Numbered from the stretch's first letter, positions 9,167-18,405 are shown. The stretch is DNA of 64,000 nt from Alistipes sp. (GCA_017403125.1 JAFQOR010000012.1:1-64000); one strand, 5' to 3'. Numbers and translations: made by a program. Notes: generated from the letters alone by a model not told the origin.

Positions 9167-9200
9167 GTCGCACTCCACGTCCGTGGGGGGCGACTTTTTT
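9167..9200 (+). terminator. Intrinsic terminator after the coiled-coil gene
   Basis: GTCGC (9167-9171) and a partly paired ACTCCACG arm close on TGGGGGGCGAC (9184-9194), followed by TTTTTT at 9195-9200. The rest of the 9128-9489 gap holds only unremarkable sequence and the promoter described next; no small gene or RNA was recognised in it. Confidence 0.8.
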
Positions 9201-9377
9201 CGCGAAGAGGGGAGCAGCTGATGTTGCTTGACGGCGGGGCACTGCTTATTTGATGGCACCTCGCACTTATGCTACTCCTCGCTACTCTACTACTCCGACC
9301 CTCCGAATCGCAACCTCGAACCGCAAGGATTAGACGCCACCTAAAAGGGTGATTATAGCGATATTATCCCCTGATAA

Positions 9378-9409
9378 TTTGCAGATGCCGAATTTTATCT
9401 TTATATTTG
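9378..9409 (+). promoter_or_regulatory. Bacteroidota promoter of the DUF4988 lipoprotein gene
   Basis: TTTG (9378-9381), a 20-base spacer and TATATTTG (9402-9409) match the consensus TTTG-N19-21-TAnnTTTG exactly. This predicts transcription from about 9416 and a leader of roughly 75 bases before the ATG at 9490. Confidence 0.8.
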
Positions 9410-9489
9410 TGAGTTGATTCTGTGGGTGATAACCCCTATTTTTCGAGGCAAAAAAAAGACAAAACAAATAACTTTAACACAAATCTTCT

Positions 9490-12243
9490 ATGAAACGTTT
9501 CTTTATGAACATGAAGTCGTACGTCGTGGCCACACTTATATTGGCAACGATGTCATCGACCGTAGTGTCGTGTACCGACGCGTATGACGACACAAAGGTC
9601 TGGGAGGAGATTGACAAGATCAAGGAGGAGCTTGCTCAACTTCGCGCAGACGTAGCTAACGAGATAAATGCCATCAAGGCGCTTATCGATGGTTCGATCA
9701 CCGTTGAGGAGGTTGTAGCAAACGATGATGGCTCAACCGAGGTTAAGCTCTCGGATGGCACATCACTCATGGTTTATCCCGACCGTGGCGAGCACCCCAA
9801 GAACATCATTACCGTGAAGGAGAAGGATGGAGTTATGTATTGGGCAATCTACAACGAGCGTGGTGGCGTAGAGTTCATCTATAACGACTCCGGCGAACGC
9901 ATCCCCGTAGTTGATGTTAAGCCACAGGTACGTGCCAACGACAATAATGGCACCATCGAAGTATCGTTCGACGGTGGCAATACATGGCATGTTACGGGTT
10001 ATACCCCCTCGACAAGCGACTCTATGATTACCGGCGTTAAGGTAGTCTATTCGGAGTGGCAGACCGACAATAACGGCAAGCACATACCTCTCTACTGCGA
10101 GCTTACGCTTGCCGATGGCAACACCATCAAGGTGGGTATGCGTGGCGGAAAAATCATCCTTTCGGTTGATACCATCTTCGCGCCCTATGGCACCGACCGC
10201 ACATTCTACATAACAGCCGAAGATGCTGCCGACTACCTTACCGAAGTTCCCGCTGGTTGGGGTTGCGACATCAAGTTCCGCGAGACTAACTCGGCATACG
10301 AGATGGTATTCAAGGCTCCAACGTACGAGGCCATAACCAATGGTAGCGCAGTAGCCGAGGGCACGTTCAAGATGATGATTGTCTTCAACGACGGCACATC
10401 GGCAATCGCTCGCATCCATCTTACGACCGAGCCGGTGAAGATTAAGTTTATCGACGAAACAGTCCGCATGGAGGCTGGCTACGGATGTGACTACATGCTC
10501 TATGGTATGGTCAGCACATTCAATCAGGAGACCCTTACAACCAACATCAACAGATTCCTCAATGGCGAAACCATAAAGGGCATCTACGAGGTAGGTTTCT
10601 TCGAGACTACCACTGCCGAGGTTGCTATTGCCGATATCTTCACACAGAAGCTCGTGGCAGGCAGGGAGTACACATTCTGGTATGCCGTTCCTCGCTACGA
10701 TGAAGAAGGCACTCCCTATGTTCTTACCGAGGAGGTGATGTCGAAGATTTACAAGCATGGCGAGGTTAGTTTCGAGGTTACATCAACCTCTTTCTTCGAT
10801 GTAGATATCAAGTTCTCGGCACAGGGCACCAATGGCTACATCATGGGTTACAGCGAGACAAGCAAGTTCGACGTTGCAGAACGTGTATTCTTCCTCAACG
10901 AGAATGAGTACTACTTCGACTTCAACCTACTCGAAGATCAAACCTACGAGGGTTCGTTCCTTGGCCTGTATGACAAGACCTACAACGCTACGTTGCTTCC
11001 GGGTGTTGAATATACGGTATGGTACGTTGCCAAGAACGATGGCGAGAGATACGATGTTGAGGATGTGAAGACATGGTCATTTACGACACAGGACCTTGTG
11101 ATGGGTGGCGATCTCGAAATCATAGCCAGCGAGCCCGTAGTTGATTATGCAACAATCGACATGGAGTTCAATACCGCCGGACATATCATCCTATACTATA
11201 ACGTTGTACCCTACTACGAGGCCACGGCATACTCAACCGACGAGTTGGCAATTGCCATGCTTCGACGCGATGGAAGGATAAATATTACCACCGAGAGCGT
11301 TAGGATGCACTACACAGGCAAGGAGCCGGGTGAGCGAGTAACACTCTTTGCCGTTGCTGCCGACGCCGAGGGTAACTTCGGTAAGATATTTAAGCAGGAG
11401 CTCCGAACAAAGGATATCGAGTACAACGACTTGAAAGTGTCGTTAGAGATGACTTCGGAGAAGGCAGATGACTTGCGTATCAAGGTATCGTGCGATGGAG
11501 CACAGAAGTATATGTATATCGTATGCCGCACCGCAGATGAGGATTGGAAGCAGGTCTATGGCGGTACCATCAAACGTGCTGGAAACTACATGATTATCAA
11601 CCCCAACAACTACAACATACGTCATAGCGACGACCCCGATTATGCGTTGGTGAATGGCGAAATTAAGCTTGATGGCTTGATGATTGACGACGAGTATGTA
11701 ATCGTTGTTGTAGCAGTTGATGAGAATGGTATCTCGGAGGGTGCTGGTCTCTACTTCAAGCCTATGACCAACCTTGGTAATTTTGTTGCTGCGGATGATG
11801 CTAATTGGGAGGTAGGTAAACCAACTATTACTGTTGGAGAGTGTTTGAACACAGAGTTCTTCAACATTACTTGGTATGTGACTCCTCAAGAGGGCTATAC
11901 AGCCTATTCAGCTGTACTCTTCCCATCATTCATCGAGGAGGAGAAGATCAATACTCCCGAAAAACTCGCTGCTTACCTCAAAACCAATGGTACGGTATGT
12001 GAGTACTCGGCAGATGGCTATGTGCACTCATGGAAAGAGTATGCAGATTTGGATAATGACGGTACCTTTGATGATGACGACTACATCTACCATGAGGAGG
12101 AGACCGTAGGAGTCTATAATCACTACTTCTATGGCACCAAGGGTCAGTCTATGATTTACACCACATGGTGTGATAGCGAGGGTAACTTCCACGCACCCTT
12201 CATGATCGACCCCGCCGAGGAGGGTAATGTTGTTACCGAGTAA
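9490..12243 (+). CDS. Large surface lipoprotein with DUF4988-like N terminus
   Basis: A 917-residue lipoprotein (VVSC lipobox, about Cys28). Residues about 35-65 form a short coiled coil (KVWEEIDKIKEEL onward), followed by a domain with KLSDGT and YNDSGERIPVV stretches. That pattern is typical of the DUF4988 region found at the start of Bacteroidota surface lipoproteins, some of them PL29-related. The remaining 700 residues are beta-rich and look like a string of Ig/fibronectin-type modules with recurring EVTS and VEYTVWYVA-type strands. No lyase or hydrolase active site could be identified, so it may be a binding or adhesive protein. It has its own promoter and a terminator-like hairpin. The N-terminal domain is recognised; overall role is unknown. 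Confidence 0.75.
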   Translation: MKRFFMNMKSYVVATLILATMSSTVVSCTDAYDDTKVWEEIDKIKEELAQLRADVANEINAIKALIDGSITVEEVVANDDGSTEVKLSDGTSLMVYPDRGEHPKNIITVKEKDGVMYWAIYNERGGVEFIYNDSGERIPVVDVKPQVRANDNNGTIEVSFDGGNTWHVTGYTPSTSDSMITGVKVVYSEWQTDNNGKHIPLYCELTLADGNTIKVGMRGGKIILSVDTIFAPYGTDRTFYITAEDAADYLTEVPAGWGCDIKFRETNSAYEMVFKAPTYEAITNGSAVAEGTFKMMIVFNDGTSAIARIHLTTEPVKIKFIDETVRMEAGYGCDYMLYGMVSTFNQETLTTNINRFLNGETIKGIYEVGFFETTTAEVAIADIFTQKLVAGREYTFWYAVPRYDEEGTPYVLTEEVMSKIYKHGEVSFEVTSTSFFDVDIKFSAQGTNGYIMGYSETSKFDVAERVFFLNENEYYFDFNLLEDQTYEGSFLGLYDKTYNATLLPGVEYTVWYVAKNDGERYDVEDVKTWSFTTQDLVMGGDLEIIASEPVVDYATIDMEFNTAGHIILYYNVVPYYEATAYSTDELAIAMLRRDGRINITTESVRMHYTGKEPGERVTLFAVAADAEGNFGKIFKQELRTKDIEYNDLKVSLEMTSEKADDLRIKVSCDGAQKYMYIVCRTADEDWKQVYGGTIKRAGNYMIINPNNYNIRHSDDPDYALVNGEIKLDGLMIDDEYVIVVVAVDENGISEGAGLYFKPMTNLGNFVAADDANWEVGKPTITVGECLNTEFFNITWYVTPQEGYTAYSAVLFPSFIEEEKINTPEKLAAYLKTNGTVCEYSADGYVHSWKEYADLDNDGTFDDDDYIYHEEETVGVYNHYFYGTKGQSMIYTTWCDSEGNFHAPFMIDPAEEGNVVTE

Positions 12244-12260
12244 GCGTAGCGTACTTACAC

Positions 12261-12302
12261 AAATTGAGGCTGTTCCTTACACACAGGAACAGCCTCAATT
12301 TA
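12261..12302. terminator. Terminator hairpin between convergent genes
   Basis: AAATTGAGGCTGTTCC (12261-12276) pairs perfectly with GGAACAGCCTCAATTT (12286-12301). The T tract is short, but the 16-bp stem after the DUF4988 lipoprotein and before a convergent gene supports a terminator, possibly bidirectional. Confidence 0.75.
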
Positions 12303-12382
12303 TATGCTAATATCCGCGGCGCTTACGCAAAAGCCATACGCCACTAAATAGTATGATGTGGCTACATGCCACGCTACTTCTC

Positions 12383-12787
12383 CTACTCCACGTCGCCAAG
12401 CACCTCCATAAGCCACTGCGGGGCACGCTGCGGACGACGCGTAACCTTATCGATGAAGCCTAACGTCGTCATACCCGTAGCTATCTCACGACCATCCTCG
12501 CCATGAATCTCGTAGCGGAAGGTCATGCGCGCCATGGGTAACGCATCGACAAAGGCTCGCACCTTAATAAGTTCGTCGTAGTATGCAGGCTGCTTATACT
12601 TAACTTGCACATCGACAATTGGCATCATAACACCCCGACGCTCCATCTCGGCATAGGTCATGCCTACGGTACGAAGCCACTCGGTGCGCGCCACCTCAAA
12701 GAACTTGATGTAGTTCGAATGATGAACAATACCCATCTGGTCCGTATGATGATACTCAACACGTATCGTAGTTTCAAAGCTCTTCAT
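12383..12787 (-). CDS. YbgC/FadM-type hot-dog acyl-CoA thioesterase
   Basis: A 134-residue protein of the 4-hydroxybenzoyl-CoA thioesterase-like hot-dog family. The N-terminal segment VEYHHTDQMGIVHHSNYIKF is the family signature; the Asp in HTDQMG is the expected catalytic residue, although the usual first acidic residue of the D-T-D motif is His here. Length is normal for YbgC. It hydrolyses acyl-CoA or acyl-ACP thioesters in the cytoplasm; the acyl substrate is not predictable. It starts 17 bases downstream of the ribF-like gene on the same strand and is probably co-transcribed with it. Confidence 0.85.
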   Translation of the reverse strand: MKSFETTIRVEYHHTDQMGIVHHSNYIKFFEVARTEWLRTVGMTYAEMERRGVMMPIVDVQVKYKQPAYYDELIKVRAFVDALPMARMTFRYEIHGEDGREIATGMTTLGFIDKVTRRPQRAPQWLMEVLGDVE

Positions 12788-12804
12788 ACAATCACATATT
12801 TGTT

Positions 12805-13554
12805 TTATACTCTCTCCAAAAATTCTATTACTACCCTACCATCAACAACCTCCGCAAGCCTTATCTCGCGTTCTAAAACACTCACCAACGTCTCCGCCCG
12901 ATTGACCATAGCACGATAGTCACCGCCCGCAGGCAACAACTTATAGCTATCACGAATCGGAACAACACCCGACCGTGCCTCGCCAATTGCCATATAGGGG
13001 TGTTGCAGCATCTCGGTTGCACGCTCCATATCGCCCTTCGCTATCAATTCGCGTATGACCGTCGAGCTCACCTTATCTCCTCTGTCACGAAACTGCTCTA
13101 CCTGCTCCACCTCGAAGCCCAATTGCCGAGCCAGCGGCATCAGCGAATCGTAATTCCCCGTATGTTCACGCCCAAAGCGGTGGTTATACCCTACGACCAT
13201 ACCACACATCGAGATTGCATCGACAAGGCTACGTTGCACAAACTCCTCGTAGGATTGCATACGAAACTTATCATCGAAATGAGCGATAACGACATCGTCG
13301 ATTCCCAGGCGCGTAAGCAACTCAACACGCTCCTCGACATTCGTTAGCAACGACATGCCCTCTGCACGCCCCATAGCGATACGCGGATGGGGCTCAAAGC
13401 TTACCACAACACTGCGTGCCGAGAGCCTCTGTGCCATAGATATAACCCTATCCAAGAGTCGGTGATGACCACCATGCACACCATCAAACGACCCAACGGT
13501 AACGACCGTGGGGATATTTTGGGGATAACTATCGAAATCGTAGTAGAGCGCCAT
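12805..13554 (-). CDS. ribF: RibF-like FAD synthetase with degenerate riboflavin kinase half
   Basis: A 249-residue protein. The N-terminal FMN adenylyltransferase domain is intact: TVGSFDGVHGGH (nucleotide binding, about residues 19-30), VVGYNHRFGRE and SSTVIRELIAKGD. A full RibF is about 310 residues, with a C-terminal riboflavin kinase carrying a GFPTAN motif. Here only about 70 residues follow. They keep echoes of the kinase (KLLPAGGDYRAMV and a terminal VVIEFLERV) but lack GFPTAN and the strands around it. The stop is followed 17 bases later by the next gene, so the loss is not a simple frameshift. It likely makes FAD from FMN but cannot be expected to phosphorylate riboflavin. The adenylyltransferase assignment is strong. 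Confidence 0.85.
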   Translation of the reverse strand: MALYYDFDSYPQNIPTVVTVGSFDGVHGGHHRLLDRVISMAQRLSARSVVVSFEPHPRIAMGRAEGMSLLTNVEERVELLTRLGIDDVVIAHFDDKFRMQSYEEFVQRSLVDAISMCGMVVGYNHRFGREHTGNYDSLMPLARQLGFEVEQVEQFRDRGDKVSSTVIRELIAKGDMERATEMLQHPYMAIGEARSGVVPIRDSYKLLPAGGDYRAMVNRAETLVSVLEREIRLAEVVDGRVVIEFLERV

Positions 13555-13635
13555 CGTTCAAGGTCTATTTCACGACAGAGCATCGCAACCGTAGGCTGCA
13601 ACGCCGCATGATGATTGGTGTTATGCAATTTAAGT

Positions 13636-14280
13636 TTAGGAGTTACCATCGGCAACCTTAACAAAGTAGGCGACCTTCTCCAAAAGTGTGGTTATATCGT
13701 AGTTCTCGACAACGATGCCCTGCGGGAAGTTAAGAGGTGCCGATGTAAAGTTCAACACACCCTTGATGCCGGCATTTATGATTGGCAACACCAGAGTCGA
13801 AGCGGCAGACGTAGGCAACGAGACGATGGCTATGCTAATATCGAGCTCCTCGACACGCTGCTCAAACTCGTTGATATGATAGCACGGAATGTTATCGATG
13901 CACCGACCCACCTTCTCCTTATCCACATCAAAGGCGGCCGTGATACGCATCTTCAAGCCCTTGCTATTGAAGTAGCGCGTAATAGCCTGACCAAGATGGC
14001 CCATACCAATGACTGCCATGTTCATCGGTTGCTCACTATACAGTATGCCGTCGATAAAGTCGATAAGAACCTTGACATCATAGCCCTTCTTCGTATCGCT
14101 CGAAAAGCCTATGAGCATAAGGTCGCGACGTACCTGCACCGCCGTAATGCCGTGCATGCCGGCAAGCACGTGCGAGAATATGTGTGTTATACCCTGGGCA
14201 TGACACTTCAACAACGTTCGTCGATACTCGCTCAAACGCTCGATAGTCTTCTCCGGGATAGGTGTCTGGATATTTGCCAT
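13636..14280 (-). CDS. rex: Redox-sensing transcriptional repressor Rex
   Basis: A 214-residue protein. The N-terminal winged helix (IPEKTIERLSEYRRTL through AVQVRRDL) is followed by a Rossmann domain with IGMGHLGQA, matching the NAD(H)-binding glycine motif of Rex. Rex senses the NADH/NAD+ ratio and represses fermentation and respiration genes when NADH is low. The ATG at 14280 is chosen; the frame extends two codons upstream to a TTG, which is less likely. It lies 31 bases after the LysM gene and 81 bases before ribF on the same strand, so it may be part of the same transcript. No clear Rex operator (TTGTGAA-N4-TTCACAA) was noticed nearby. Confidence 0.92.
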   Translation of the reverse strand: MANIQTPIPEKTIERLSEYRRTLLKCHAQGITHIFSHVLAGMHGITAVQVRRDLMLIGFSSDTKKGYDVKVLIDFIDGILYSEQPMNMAVIGMGHLGQAITRYFNSKGLKMRITAAFDVDKEKVGRCIDNIPCYHINEFEQRVEELDISIAIVSLPTSAASTLVLPIINAGIKGVLNFTSAPLNFPQGIVVENYDITTLLEKVAYFVKVADGNS

Positions 14281-14311
14281 ACTCAAACTAAAAATCTTAC
14301 GCCTCGGCGTG

Positions 14312-16357
14312 TTACTTTATCTCGATTGTGTAGTCGTCGTGATAGTGTTCCATGGTCCACTCATAGTTGGTATAGAGCCCATCCTCGAAGCTGAAGCGAT
14401 AGGTCGTTGCAAGAGGCGTGAAGTGGTCGTTAGCAATATCGTTAAGGCCCTCATCACCGCTGACAAAGCCCCCGCGGCCAAACATCTTGCGACAGAAAAT
14501 CATGGCAGCATCGTAGCCTCGATACGAGAACATCGTGGGCAACGTGCCAAAGGTCTTGATGTAGCGGCTATCAAAAAGGCGTATCACCTCACTATCGCGC
14601 TTGGCGTGATAGGGGACAACAAAGGCAACATTGTTGTGGAAGAAGCTCTTCTTATCTATACCCTTCATGTGTGTCCACTTACGATTACCCACAACCACAT
14701 AGTTGCCGTTACCCATACTACGTGCAACTATATTCGACTTCTCGGACGATAGTGTAACCAAGATACGATCAACATCAACCTCGTCGCGCGCAACAATCAC
14801 AAAGCTCTTTTTCGAAGGGCGACGCAAAAGCTCACCAATAGACACCGACGAGCCGTTCGAGCCATCCGCCTGACGCTTATAGAAGAACGAGCCACGGTTA
14901 TAGGTGTAGTTGAGTCGTTCGACGTTATACTCGCGCATGAGAGGTGTCACCTGCGACAAGAACTCCGTATCGAGGTTTGATGTGTATATAACGATTATCT
15001 CACGGTCGGCAGCAAAGAACTCGGCAAACTTCTCGAACTCGTAATCTCCCTCGGGCTGCATCTGAAACAGAGCGCTACTGCGCAACTCATCTACATCGGC
15101 AAGTGGCGAAACAATAGGTATCTGATTCTGCTCGGCAAAATTTACCACCGGACGCAACTCGTCGGCATAAGCAGGACCTATGATAAGCTGCGCATCGAGA
15201 ATTGCAGGCTCGTAGCTCAACAGATTATAGATACGCGACGACGATGCCATGGTGTCGAATACCGACAACTTGACCGAGATACCCTCCGCCTTCAAATCCT
15301 CCATCGCCATGAGCACGCCCTTGTAGAAGTTAACGTAGTTTACGTTTATCTTGCCCGAACGACTAAACGGCAACATCAAAGCACACTGCAAGACATTGCG
15401 ACGCCCCAAGAGCCAAAAATCGACATCAATAGGGCGGAAACCGGTATTGAACACGTTGTCGTTATATCCCATAACATAACGCAACCACTCGTTGTAGAGC
15501 GTCTCCTCATCTACCATCTGACTCGCCGTAATCGGGGTGACATCGCCCTCTGGCACAATCTCTGCCATATTCGACACAGGCAGCTCCTGCTCAACTACCC
15601 CACCTTCACTATCGCCACCTTCTATCTGTGACGGCTGCTCCTCAACACCCTGTTGAGCCTTGACGCGAACGACCATACCAGCCTTCAAATCGCCATAGAA
15701 CATATCGTTCAGGTCCAAGAACTCCTGCTCGCTCATGCCATAACGGCGCGACAACGAATATACCGTCTCGCCTGCCTTGACAAGATACTCACCCTCCGCC
15801 AACTGAACCTGCTCCTGCGCTGCCTGCTCCTGCGCAGCCTGCTGCTCGCGAGCCATCTGTTCGCGCTCAATCTGCTTCGATGTGGCGTATCCACGCTCCG
15901 AACGACGTATGCGGAGCTCCATGCCTATACTCAACGTCGAAGCATCAATGCCGGGATTATCCTCCTCGATAATGGCAACCGATATCTTATGTGCACGTGC
16001 TATCGAGTAGAGCGTATCGCCCTCGCGTACAACGTGAATGAGGAAGTGGCTATCTTGCGCAGCACCCTCCTGACTCTTGACCTCCGATGCTTTGACCTCT
16101 GCAACAGGTATATATATCTTCATGCCGGCATAGAGCGTCTGCGGACTTAAACCGCGATTCGCACCCGTAATATCGCCTATCGATACACCGAAGTTTTTCG
16201 ATAGTGAATACAACGTCTCACCATCTGCCACAGTGTGCAAATAATACTTCTCGCCATTCATCGTAACCACGCGGTCGGTGGGATGCGTAGCTTCGACCCT
16301 ATCTACTCCTGTCATCACAACAAAGAGCAGTATAAGCACTATTCGTAACAGCTTCAT
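14312..16357 (-). CDS. LysM-repeat protein with type 1 periplasmic-binding domain
   Basis: A 681-residue exported protein (signal peptide to about EATHP, residue 25). Three LysM peptidoglycan-binding repeats are visible: HTVADGETLYSLSKNFGV (about 41), HVVREGDTLYSIARAHKI (about 107) and YLVKAGETVYSLSRRYG (about 190). A Gln/Ala/Glu-rich helix separates the second and third. Residues about 320-680 resemble a type 1 periplasmic-binding (Leu/Ile/Val-binding-like) fold: FYKGVLMAMEDLKAEGI, LIIGPAYADELRPVV and FSYRGYDAAMIFCR. Proteins of this layout in Bacteroidota resemble LpoA-like cell-wall regulators in plan. A role in peptidoglycan synthesis or sensing is plausible but unproven. It lies 11 bases downstream of the exonuclease gene. 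Confidence 0.8.
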   Translation of the reverse strand: MKLLRIVLILLFVVMTGVDRVEATHPTDRVVTMNGEKYYLHTVADGETLYSLSKNFGVSIGDITGANRGLSPQTLYAGMKIYIPVAEVKASEVKSQEGAAQDSHFLIHVVREGDTLYSIARAHKISVAIIEEDNPGIDASTLSIGMELRIRRSERGYATSKQIEREQMAREQQAAQEQAAQEQVQLAEGEYLVKAGETVYSLSRRYGMSEQEFLDLNDMFYGDLKAGMVVRVKAQQGVEEQPSQIEGGDSEGGVVEQELPVSNMAEIVPEGDVTPITASQMVDEETLYNEWLRYVMGYNDNVFNTGFRPIDVDFWLLGRRNVLQCALMLPFSRSGKINVNYVNFYKGVLMAMEDLKAEGISVKLSVFDTMASSSRIYNLLSYEPAILDAQLIIGPAYADELRPVVNFAEQNQIPIVSPLADVDELRSSALFQMQPEGDYEFEKFAEFFAADREIIVIYTSNLDTEFLSQVTPLMREYNVERLNYTYNRGSFFYKRQADGSNGSSVSIGELLRRPSKKSFVIVARDEVDVDRILVTLSSEKSNIVARSMGNGNYVVVGNRKWTHMKGIDKKSFFHNNVAFVVPYHAKRDSEVIRLFDSRYIKTFGTLPTMFSYRGYDAAMIFCRKMFGRGGFVSGDEGLNDIANDHFTPLATTYRFSFEDGLYTNYEWTMEHYHDDYTIEIK

Positions 16358-16368
16358 TGCAAAAAAAT

Positions 16369-17130
16369 CTATTTAGTACGCAGTCGTATCTCGGTGATAA
16401 CCTTCTTGGTGTATTGCGGAAAACGACCATTCATCATCCATGAGTAGTAACTTGGCTCGGCTCGAAAAACCTCCTCGACACGCTGCCCCCTGTACTTGCC
16501 AAACGTAAATATCTCACGTCCCTCACTATCGTAGCCTATCATGCCGGCAAAGTCTGCCGTACGGCCATGTGTCGAGAATTCGGCAAGACTCTCTACCGTA
16601 TCACCTATGTCGCCATAACGCTCAATCTGCGCCTCCAACACCTCATAGGTTGCCATCGTGTCCGCCTCGGCAGAGTGGGCATCGGCAAGCTCCTTATCAC
16701 AATAGAAACGATACGCCGCAACCAACGTGCGTTGCTCCTTTTTGTGAAATATGTTCTGCACATCGATAAACTTGCGATTGCGAAAATCGACATCGACACC
16801 AACACGCATAAACTCCTCAACGAGCATCGGCAAGTCGAAACGATTGGAGTTGAAGCCACCAAAGTCGCAACCCTCGATAAATTGTGCCAACGAACGTGCT
16901 ATCTGACGGAAGGTGGGCATGTCGCGCACATCATCGTCGGTAATGCCATGTACCGCCGTTGCAGCCTCGGGGATGTGCATTTCGGGGTTGATGCGTCGCG
17001 TCTTAACCTGCTTGCTACCATCTACACCAATCTTTACCATCGATATCTCGACAATACGATCCTCCGAAGTATCCACACCCGTAGTTTCGAGGTCGAAAAA
17101 GATTATCGGACGTTTGAGTTTGAGATTCAT
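16369..17130 (-). CDS. DnaQ-like 3'-5' exonuclease with C-terminal FGKY/G domain
   Basis: A 253-residue DEDDh exonuclease. Motif I is FFDLETTGVD (Asp12, Glu14), motif II lies in GGFNSNRFDLP, and motif III in HSAEADTMATYEVL. Residues about 208-253 (FTFGKYRGQRVEEVF and YYSWMM) match the small DUF3820-type domain often attached to such exonucleases in Bacteroidota. It probably proofreads or trims DNA 3' ends; it could serve as a polymerase III epsilon-like subunit. The beta clamp gene dnaN lies just upstream on the same strand, which supports a replication or repair role. The intervening 147 bases hold an imperfect hairpin. Confidence 0.85.
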   Translation of the reverse strand: MNLKLKRPIIFFDLETTGVDTSEDRIVEISMVKIGVDGSKQVKTRRINPEMHIPEAATAVHGITDDDVRDMPTFRQIARSLAQFIEGCDFGGFNSNRFDLPMLVEEFMRVGVDVDFRNRKFIDVQNIFHKKEQRTLVAAYRFYCDKELADAHSAEADTMATYEVLEAQIERYGDIGDTVESLAEFSTHGRTADFAGMIGYDSEGREIFTFGKYRGQRVEEVFRAEPSYYSWMMNGRFPQYTKKVITEIRLRTK

Positions 17131-17204
17131 CCTGCCTAAATTTTGCCAATTACAATACTTTCATCTGGGCATATACCGACCCGAAAAGAGCTTTACTACC
17201 GACA

Positions 17205-17242
17205 CCAAAGGGCTGTGCAATATCGATATGCACAACCCATTG
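17205..17242 (-). repeat. Imperfect inverted repeat downstream of dnaN
   Basis: CCAAAGGGCTGTGCA pairs with TGCACAACCCATTGG (two mismatches) around a short loop. It follows the dnaN stop but lacks a good T tract on the minus strand, so it may be a weak terminator or an mRNA-processing hairpin within the dnaN-exonuclease transcript. Confidence 0.5.
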
Positions 17243-17277
17243 GTACGATTCTCGCCTATAATTTTTTGGACTAACCG

Positions 17278-18405
17278 CTATGCGTTAATCATCATAGGCA
17301 TAAGGAGCATAAGCACCTCGGTTGTGTGCTTATCGTCCGACACGGGCTTGAACACACCTGCTCGCGTCGAGTCTGCCAACTCGATCATGACCGTAGGAGT
17401 GTCGATGTTCGACAAAATCTCTACGAGGAATGTCGATTTGAAGCCGATTGTCACAGGCTGGCCATCGAAGCTGCACGAGATATTCTCGTAGGCCGATACC
17501 GAGAAGTCGATATCCTGCGCTGCGAGGTTTATACGATTGTTAGCCAAATCCATGCGAATAAGGTTTGTCGTGGGGTTAGAGCATACCGCAACGCGCTTGA
17601 TACCATTCACAAGCTCCACGCGATCCACCAACACCTTGTTGGGGTTGGCCGTAGGAATAACGGCATTGTAGTTGGGGTAGTTACCCTCGATAAGACGACA
17701 TACGAGTTTGTAGTTCTTCAACTCGAATACCACGTTCTTTGCATCGAACGTAACACGAATAGGATCCTCCTCCTTCAAGAGCACGCCCTTCAAGAGGTTT
17801 GCAGGCTTCTTGGGAAGTATGAACGAGGCGTTGAAATCGACATCGGCACACTCGGCTGTCGAGCGCACAAGCTTATGGGCGTCGGTAGCAACAAAGGTAA
17901 GGCGACCCTCCTCAAAATTGAAATACACGCCATTCATCACGGGACGAAGCTCATCGTCGGCAGTAGCAAAAATTGTCTTGTTTATGCCGGCGATAAGCAT
18001 ATCTACATCGAGCATAATCTCCTTCTGCTCCGCACCGAGAGTCTGTATTGCGGGATAGCTTACGGCGCTTGCACCGGGGATAGAGAGCGAGCCACTTGCC
18101 CACATAATCTTAATCTCCCACGTTGTATCGTTTGTCTCGATATCGAGAGGCATCTCCGGAAACTCCTTCAACGAGTCGAGCATAAGCTTTGCGGGGGCAG
18201 CGATAACACCCTCACGCTCTACGTTCTCGACCTTGATACGACCTACGAGCGTGGTCTCCAAGTCGGATGTTGTAACGGTAAGCTCACCATCTTTGAGCTC
18301 CAAAAGGAAGTATTCGAGGATAGGCAGTGTATTCTTGTTGCTGATAGCCTTTCCGGTGGTTGCAAGTAGCGACAGAAGCGCCGAGCTTGATACTGTAAAT
18401 TTCAT
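17278..18405 (-). CDS. dnaN: DNA polymerase III beta subunit (sliding clamp)
   Basis: A 375-residue protein with the three-domain clamp layout: domain 1 from MKFTVSSSALLSLL, domain 2 around MNGVYFNFEEGRLTFVATDAHKL, and domain 3 ending in LMPMMINA, the usual C terminus of DnaN. Two clamps form a ring around DNA and tether polymerase III. Length is normal. It stands apart from dnaA here and is followed by the DnaQ-like exonuclease gene. The ATG at 18405 gives the canonical N terminus. Confidence 0.96.
   Translation of the reverse strand: MKFTVSSSALLSLLATTGKAISNKNTLPILEYFLLELKDGELTVTTSDLETTLVGRIKVENVEREGVIAAPAKLMLDSLKEFPEMPLDIETNDTTWEIKIMWASGSLSIPGASAVSYPAIQTLGAEQKEIMLDVDMLIAGINKTIFATADDELRPVMNGVYFNFEEGRLTFVATDAHKLVRSTAECADVDFNASFILPKKPANLLKGVLLKEEDPIRVTFDAKNVVFELKNYKLVCRLIEGNYPNYNAVIPTANPNKVLVDRVELVNGIKRVAVCSNPTTNLIRMDLANNRINLAAQDIDFSVSAYENISCSFDGQPVTIGFKSTFLVEILSNIDTPTVMIELADSTRAGVFKPVSDDKHTTEVLMLLMPMMINA

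Noticed and set aside
9290..9345. A tRNA-like 3' half
   Set aside because: No acceptor or anticodon stem could be folded and no consensus T-loop is present.
9201..9377. A degenerate copy of the 51-bp repeat (GTTGCTTGACGGCG near 9230)
   Set aside because: Only about a dozen bases resemble the unit; similarity is too short to call.
16741..16765. A Rex operator-like TTGTGAA...TTC sequence
   Set aside because: It lies inside the exonuclease coding region and matches only partly.
17326..18369. A 347-codon + strand frame opposite dnaN
   Set aside because: Mirror of the clamp gene, without any motif of its own.
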